This document shows, piece by piece, positions 57,969 through 64,000 of a stretch of 64,000 nucleotides of DNA; position 1 is the stretch's first letter; every line of letters begins with the position of its first letter. The position numbers and the translations under genes were made by a program. The DNA comes from Plantago ovata (Eukaryota; Streptophyta; Magnoliopsida; Lamiales; Plantaginaceae), in NCBI GenBank assembly GCA_028274465.1, contig CM051457.1:65756496-65820495 (forward strand), read 5' to 3'. The notes below the pieces were generated by a model. That model did not search any database. It saw only the letters and a program-made list of their open reading frames with translations, and had not been told where the DNA came from.

Positions 57969-59168
57969 TGATGAACGTGTATTTTACACTTTCATTTGAG
58001 TATTTTTCACCTATTTTAGCTATCCTCTATGTTAATTTATCTATATTTTAGTGCATTTTATTAGAATAATGTCACGTTTCCCTTTAGTTTGTATTTTACA
58101 GGTTTTGGGTGAAAACCGAGGTTTTTCGGGCAATTATATTAAAGTAGACAAGGAATTGGTGTTCCGAAGGCCTAATTGGAGTATCTAGAAGATTTCGGAT
58201 AGGATTTGAAGTCTAGGGGTCGAGTCTGAAGGCTAAAAGGTCACTAGAAGGCAAAAACCGAGTCCGAAAAGGAGAAGAAATCCAAAAACACGTCGAAAAC
58301 GCGTTTTCAGCCGAAAAAACCTCCCGGGCGAGTCGCCCGGGACGTGGGGCGAATCGCCCCACACCAGGCGAATCGCCCAGTGTGTGAGGCCATTCACCCT
58401 ACACCTGCCGAAACACTATATATAGTTGTTCAGTTTTCTCCATTTTTCATACTTTTCCAGACCTTTTCTCTCACCTTTCTCATTAGTTTTAGGTAGGAAT
58501 TCTCCAGAGCCTGTTCTGGGGATTCTTAGCTTAGGAGATACTTTTTCTTAGCGTTTTGGAGCTTGTAAGATCGCGATTCTTCGGAGATTGACAACCTTCG
58601 GTAACATTGTATCTTACAGTTTTTCTATTTATATTTATATATCTTTCAACATGTTTTCATTCATTCGTGCTATGATTTATGTTGATTGCATGACATCTAT
58701 GAGTAGCTAAACTTCTCGTTGGTGATAGTATGTGATTTCTTAGCGAAGGGTTAATAATTATGCTAATCGCTATATCACGCATTATACTTTTAGTTATTGC
58801 TTTATTTCTTTGATCTATCTAAAACCTCTATCTTCGTAGTGTTGAAGAATTACGGAACACAACTGGACAATTCATTGATCAAAGATCTCTATGCAAAACC
58901 GGGGACTTCGTGCATGATTATTAACCTACTATGCTTTGAATGACCATACTATCACCAATCTCCATTATCTGTTAAGAAAAACCTTTGCTAAGTCGTCTCT
59001 TGATTTATATTCTTAAGTTAGATTAGATAAAGCTAGTTATAGTCCTTAGAGATCGACACTCGAGGTTATTCTACTGCTACACTACGGTTTTCGTTGTAGT
59101 TGTGAATTGCCTTTGGCTTAATACAAATTTATTTGATTAATTAGAAACTGACAAATTCCGGTTTATCA
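57969..59168 (+). repeat. 3' LTR of element C
   Basis: 1200 bp, ending GTTTATCA instead of GTTCATCA. Palindromes CCCGGGCGAGTCGCCCGGG and GGGGCGAATCGCCCC at 58321-58365 precede degraded ones and TATATATA at about 58424. Confidence 0.93.
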
Positions 59169-59173
59169 TCGCT

Positions 59174-59386
59174 CAAGCCAAGGAGCCTAGATCTACAAAC
59201 AAGAACAAACATGTACTTAGAAAGTATCACGTTATACGTGAGATTATTGATAGAGGAGAAGTTAGTATAGAACGTGTCTCTACCACGGACAACGTGGCAG
59301 ATCCTTTCACCAAGGTCTTATCAGTGGATGTCCACTTAAGACATTATGCTAATCTGGGTATTAAGGATAAAGGTGACTGGCTCTAG
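59174..59386 (+). pseudogene. RNase H C-terminus, copia-2
   Basis: QAKEPRSTNKNKHVLRKYHV, IREIIDRGEVSIE and DNVADPFTKVLSVDVHLRHY finish the RNase H and pol in frame with 52596-54008; the TAG is at 59384-59386. The purine tract AAGTGGGAGAT follows at 59390. Confidence 0.92.
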
Positions 59387-59400
59387 TCCAAGTGGGAGAT

Positions 59401-61484
59401 TGATAGTGTATATGTCCTAGAGACAGTCTTTATTAAGGGCATGCAGCCCTTATAAAAGGCATATATGTACTATTACACAGGTCAACGTAATATAATATAT
59501 GTTTGTTGTTTGACTATTGAGTATCGCTTTCATATTTATATTACACCAGGCATACAGCATGTCATATCTCTATTTCTGTCTGTATTGATATTAAACATGC
59601 CCCTCGGATAGATGACCGATCACATAAATAGTGGGAGCTATGTGAGTTATCATCTATCCCAAAATCTCCCTAGTCGAGGTTCATCTCGGATGTAGGGGTC
59701 TAAATGAACCATCTAAGACTAGTATGCATGGAGGTTATACTTGTTGGAGCAAGTGTGAGCCGATCCCACGGCCACGGAACGGATTGTTGGGAAATCAAGA
59801 AACGTTCCCATAACTACGCATAGTTGTTCGAAGGGTGATTACCGAACAATGGAAGTACCCACCGGACACTCCCATCGATGTATACTCTACACCGAAGTGT
59901 CTATGGGAACCGGTAAGTTGTCGAAGTGATGCCAGTCGTCCTTTGGACTTACAGGACTTTATCATCACATTTGTTGCCCCATATCCTTGGAGGACCCGTC
60001 GATGTCAGCTCTGAATAAGCAGTTGACCCAAGACACGATCCAGGATTATGGCTACATACAAATGGGGATGATAAGTGTTTCTGTGAAGATTCATCTCTCA
60101 TGTGTAGCACAGGAGAGCACTGCTCATAGTCGTTCATAGTTGTGATTGGTAAAACCGTTGGCCAGCGTATCAATATTATTATGATAGTCATAATAGATAT
60201 TGGATTCACCATGCAACTCACTGAAGACGACCATGGATGTATTATTGGGATAGACACTTCATCGATCCTAGATGCATTCGAGTCAGTCAGATGAAGGGAC
60301 GTTACCATCGCCGCGTTGAGCGCAACAGACTTCGCAACGAAAGGGTTTGCTTTGAGAAACCTCTCAAACGTCCTCATGTGTTAATATTGCAAATGGAACC
60401 GTCTAGGAATTCCATTTTGCCTAGTCTAGGACATGCTTAATACAATGAGGCCCTATGAGTCACACTATGTGGTGATTTAGCTTATCCGAATATCCTTGAA
60501 GATGGAATCGCAATTAATTTGGAATTAATTGTGATTGATGGATTATAATTGATTTGGAATTAATTATAATAATTTGTGGCTCAATTAAGGATTTGGAATT
60601 ATTAATTGAATTGACTGATTAATTGTATTTTATGTAAATAGAATTAAAGATTATAATTTTAGAAATATAATAGGGGTTTGATTTGAAATAATATATTAAT
60701 TTATAATTAATATATGCACATGGGCAAAATCTACTTGGAGTTTGAATTGCCTTAGAACTATAAGTGGGTCCCAAAACCGGGACCCACCTATCAACCTTGG
60801 GACGCGCGCGCGCAGCTTGAGTAGGGGAAGGAGGTCGACTCCTTCCTCTATTAGAAGTCAAGGGATAAGTTAGATTATTCTGATTGAGTTCTAACTTGAT
60901 TGGGAATGAATCTAGACTTGAATTGGTTTCCTAGTGCGATAAGAATTATATTCTTATTCCCTTATGAAGTCTAATTGATTATTCATTAGGCTTCTATTGA
61001 GTACTATATATAGTAGACTATTCGAGAGCTTTTGACACACACACACAGACATACAGTTAGTCTACCAGTTTTCTTAGAGAAAATAAAATCTCTCCCTTAC
61101 CTCTCCCAAGCCACGCGCGCGCCACCCTACCGGAGGAAAAACGCCGCCCCATCTTCTTGGCCACACAAAGAATATCCTAGCATTCTTTCCAATAAGCTGT
61201 TCATCCGTGGATACCAAGGTTGAGGTTCAAGGAGCTGGAAACTAACTTTTATTATCTTGCAGATAATCAAAGTATTGCAGATATCTTCGACTTCGACGAA
61301 GGAGAAGATTCACCGGACTATTACGAAGACTTGGTACCTGTGCTTGATTTTGGAGTATTGTAAGTCTTCTAATTGACGTGTTTAATATATATGCTATATA
61401 CATGATCAATTAATCTGCATGTTAAGAAAAATATTGAAATTACGCTGCGTACCCTAGGGGTAACTCTGACCGTATTTTCTTACA
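59401..61484 (+). repeat. 3' LTR of copia-2
   Basis: 2084 bp, the same ends as the 5' LTR, directly after the purine tract. Confidence 0.95.
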
Positions 61485-61489
61485 AGTAC

Positions 61490-62744
61490 ATGTCGAGGTT
61501 AACAATGATGAATGATGTTGATACGAAGAACTCCCTCCGTATGGATAGAGAATGTTTTCAGCAGTTTTGTTTCATGCTCAGAGATAGTGGGGGGCTTCGG
61601 GGTAGCCGCTGGGTGAGCTTAGAGGAGAAGGTTGCGACTTTCTTAGCCCTTTTAGGTCACCACACGAAACACCGTGTTGCCATGTTTGCTTGGAGACGGT
61701 CGGCACATACTGTTAGCACATATTTCAACGAGGTACTGCAGTGTGTGCTGAAACTACATACAATCTTGCTTGCTGAACCTATCCCAATCCCTCACGACTG
61801 CGAGGAAGAGCCTTGGTGCCATTTTCAGGTTATACGTTGATTGTATTAAGAGTTCATATATGAAATGGTAAGTTCGACAGAGTATAAGTCATTCATTCAC
61901 TAACTCTATTCTTTTGCCATGTTATGCAGCAATGCTTCGGGGCACTTGATGGATCGTACATAAAGGTTCAATGTCCGAGTAGAGTCCATGCTCTATATCG
62001 TAACCGGAAGGGATTTCTGTCAGTCAACGTGCTTGGGGTATGTGACAAGGACATGAAGTTCATATATGTATTAACGGGGTGGGAAGGATCTGCTGCCGAT
62101 AGTCGAGTGCTTCGTGATGCAATGAACCGGACAGATGGGGCATTCTCTGTTCCTAGAGGTAGGAACTATGCCTGTTAAGAACACATTCAAACGCCGTTCA
62201 GTTTATTGCAAGCTGTTCTTTATACAACATGTTTGAAATTTAACTTGATTTCATTTAATGTGTAGGTTACTACTACCTTGTTGATGTCGGCTACATGAAT
62301 GCACCCGGTTTTCTCCCCCCTTTCCGGAAGACAAGGTATCACTTGAAGGAGTGGGAGGATTCAAATATGCGCCCTAAAACACCGAAGGAGTACTTCAATC
62401 TGAAGCACTCACAAGCCAGGAATGTGATTGAGAGGGCTTGGGGCCTTCTAAAGAAGAGATTCGGGATCCTTCGATCCAACTCTCACTACCCTTTGGACAC
62501 CCAGAATGATATCATATTAGCTTGCTGCCTCATACACAACTTTGTAAGGATTAGGAAGAGCGATGATGAGTGGCTTTGCAAGGAGAAGACTGATGAGCTC
62601 CCTGAGGGGGGGTTTGAGGAAGTGGACGTAGATCCAAATCACTATGCCGCCACTAGAGCGATCCCTGATCCAAATCCCATTGATGTCTTAAGGAAGTGTC
62701 CTGAGTTGAAGCAATTTCGCCGAACTCGGGCTGAGAGGATGTAG
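61490..62744 (+). pseudogene. PIF/Harbinger transposase, catalytic exons
   Basis: Exon 1 continues 61490-61828 (LRMDRECFQQFCFMLRD), intron 61829-61929 (GT...TTATGCAG), exon 2 61930-62158, intron 62159-62265 (GTAGGA...GTGTAG), exon 3 62266-62744. Catalytic residues: D in GALDGSY (61948), D in GSAADSRVL (62098), E in NVIERAWGLLKKRF (62430). Together with exons 1a and 1b about 407 codons, the usual family length, with no stop. It would cut and join element ends with TWA targets in the nucleus, together with its Myb/SANT partner. It is inactive here because two retroelements split exon 1. Confidence 0.88.
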
Positions 62745-63133
62745 TTTGGATGGAAGAAGAGATATGCGTTGAGGCATCTAGGGAATGAATGATTTTCCAC
62801 ACGGAGCGATCTACGAAATGAATTGGTTTATATTTGGATTGTTGCAGTAATGGGACCTATTCTGTCTATCCGAGTACTTTCCCCGCTTGTGTCGATGGCG
62901 ATCTATTCGGTGTTTTATTTGCTCTAGTAATATTTGGTATCTGTCTATGTGTCCAATAACATATAACTGGTTCGAGACATTTCTAAGGATATGATTAGTT
63001 GATATGGAATTTCTCTTCATTTGATTGAATTATATGTCATGATCTGAACTCGTGTTTGAATTATCTACCATAAACTTAGTTGCATTTTCCTCTTACTCAT
63101 TTGAAATCTGACCGGAATTCAATTCTTTTGTAG
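62745..63133 (+). promoter_or_regulatory. spacer between transposase and Myb/SANT gene
   Basis: 389 bp without ORF. Must hold the transposase 3' end and the start of the next gene. TTCTTTTGTAG directly before the ATG at 63134 is a splice acceptor, so a leader intron is likely. Confidence 0.5.
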
Positions 63134-64000
63134 ATGGACTCAAGTGAATACGCCCTCAACTTTGGCAACACTCCAGAAGCCCCGACCCCATTTCTGGATA
63201 CCCCTAGCCAGCAGTTTGAAATAGTTATGGAAACTCAAGAACAACCTGTCGACAATCCACCAGTTGGAACGATGCAGACCAACGCAAGGAAAGGAAGGGG
63301 CCCCAGAAAGGCCCCCGAAGGCGAACCGAAGAAGAAGAACAGGAAATGGACTATTGAAGAAGAGGTCGTCTTGATCGAAGGAATGCGGAAGGCCAAGCTG
63401 TCTGGCCTCAAAAGTGATCAAGGTTTCCGTGTAGGTGGTCTCAACTTCATACAGACGTACTTGCAGATGAAGCTGCCTGGTTGCGGTCTAATGGTGTGTC
63501 CTCACATCACAAACCAACTGCGTCAGTGAAGAGACAAGCACAAGGAGATCTTGATGATCAAGTCCCGGAGCGGTAATGCATGGAGTGACACGTTGAAGAA
63601 CTTCTCTGAATGTCCACCAGAGATATGGTCCAAGATAACCAAGGTAAAAGCATATTTAGAAGTTATCTCATGCTATATGTTTTGTGGTGCATTATTTTTG
63701 ATTAAGTGAGATTGATTTTGACAGGACTACCCTAAGATGGGAGGTTTGAAGGATTTCTCTTGGAACTACTTCAATGACTGGTGTGATATATTTGGCACAT
63801 ACATAGCTACCGGTAAGAGGTCGAAGGCTTTCGGGCAAGGTCTGAACAAGATTCTGGCAGGGGATAGGTTCGCCACTGTTTCTGATGATCTGGACATTGG
63901 TTACGATTTGAATGCGGATGACCTGGATGGCGAAGTTAACATGCCCGCTGATCAGACGTTGACGGATAACGAGAAGCCTTCGCCAAATATTCAGGAGAAA
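63134..64000 (+). pseudogene. Myb/SANT-like ORF1 protein of PIF/Harbinger (partial)
   Basis: Exon 63134-63643, intron 63644-63724 (GTAAAA...TTGACAG), second exon open to the window end. After a linker (KGRGPRKAPEGEPKKKNRK) comes the Myb/SANT-like domain of the plant ORF1 type (WTIEEEVVLIEGMRKAKLSG ... GFRVGGLNFIQTYLQMKLPG), and in the second exon DFSWNYFNDWCDIFGTYIAT. A TGA at 63527-63529 sits where W is typical (LRQ*RDKHKE), so TGG to TGA probably killed it. This protein normally binds the element ends and brings the transposase to the nucleus. Confidence 0.8.

Larger units (their letters stand above)
54009..59168 (+). mobile_element. element C: complete gag-only member of the A/B/C family
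   Basis: 5160 bp, TSD TCGCT (54004-54008 and 59169-59173), inserted in copia-2 RNase H. LTRs and the 3' non-coding region match element B, but the coding part is a different, short Gag-like protein; protease, knuckle, palindrome block and third ORF are absent. A non-autonomous TR-GAG-type element. Confidence 0.93.

Overview
This is repeat-rich nuclear DNA of a flowering plant, probably a eudicot. The evidence is the transposon content: plant Ty1/copia and Athila-like Ty3/gypsy elements primed by tRNA-iMet and tRNA-Asp, a Cassandra TRIM with 5S-rRNA-like LTRs, a Stowaway MITE, FAR1/MULE remnants and a plant-type PIF/Harbinger pair (transposase plus Myb/SANT protein). I see no convincing single-copy host gene. 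Nearly all 64 kb is mobile DNA in nested layers, and I dated the layers from target-site duplications (TSDs) read directly in the sequence.

Layout. 1-4860: minus-strand Athila-like gag-protease element (A), cut by the window edge. 4861-16910: Mutator-like debris with a FAR1-type transposase fragment, dozens of copies of a CCCATG(A/T)TCT-type motif, and a 3.9-kb unit present twice plus a partial third time; each unit carries a short captured-looking coding fragment and facing TATA promoters. 17395-17655: Stowaway MITE. 17656-17898: tRNA-like B-box repeats. 17899-19089: truncated minus-strand LTR of the copia-2 family. 19090-43830: a large Sirevirus-like copia element (copia-1) with a long extra ORF after pol. 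It is interrupted by a solo LTR in its 5' LTR (TSD AAACT), by a rearranged Cassandra TRIM in ORF3 (TSD AATAC), and by an 8.2-kb gag-protease element B in its 3' LTR (TSD ATTAC). About 44.3 kb to the window end: a PIF/Harbinger element. Its transposase ORF is split by a minus-strand solo LTR (TSD GAAGG) and by copia-2 (46568-61484, TSD AGTAC), and copia-2 is itself split inside RNase H by the gag-only element C (54009-59168, TSD TCGCT).

How the parts relate. A, B, C and the solo LTRs form one non-autonomous family (ends TGATGAAC...GTTCATCA, tRNA-Asp primer site). It has gag, and in A and B a protease, but no reverse transcriptase or integrase in view, so it must borrow these. Copia-1 and copia-2 carry the full copia domain order but have stops and frameshifts. 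The PIF/Harbinger transposase reads in frame across both insertions and two introns, so it was probably intact when first hit.

Most notable: copia-1 is saturated with the heptamer TTGCTGA (coding and non-coding, both strands); its ORF3 has its own TATA box and three short phase-0 introns; the Cassandra copy has terminal LTRs in opposite orientation and an inverted copy of host sequence; the LTRs of the A/B/C family carry palindrome arrays just upstream of the TATA box; copia-1 lacks matching TSDs, suggesting recombination or an assembly join. All motif counts are by eye.
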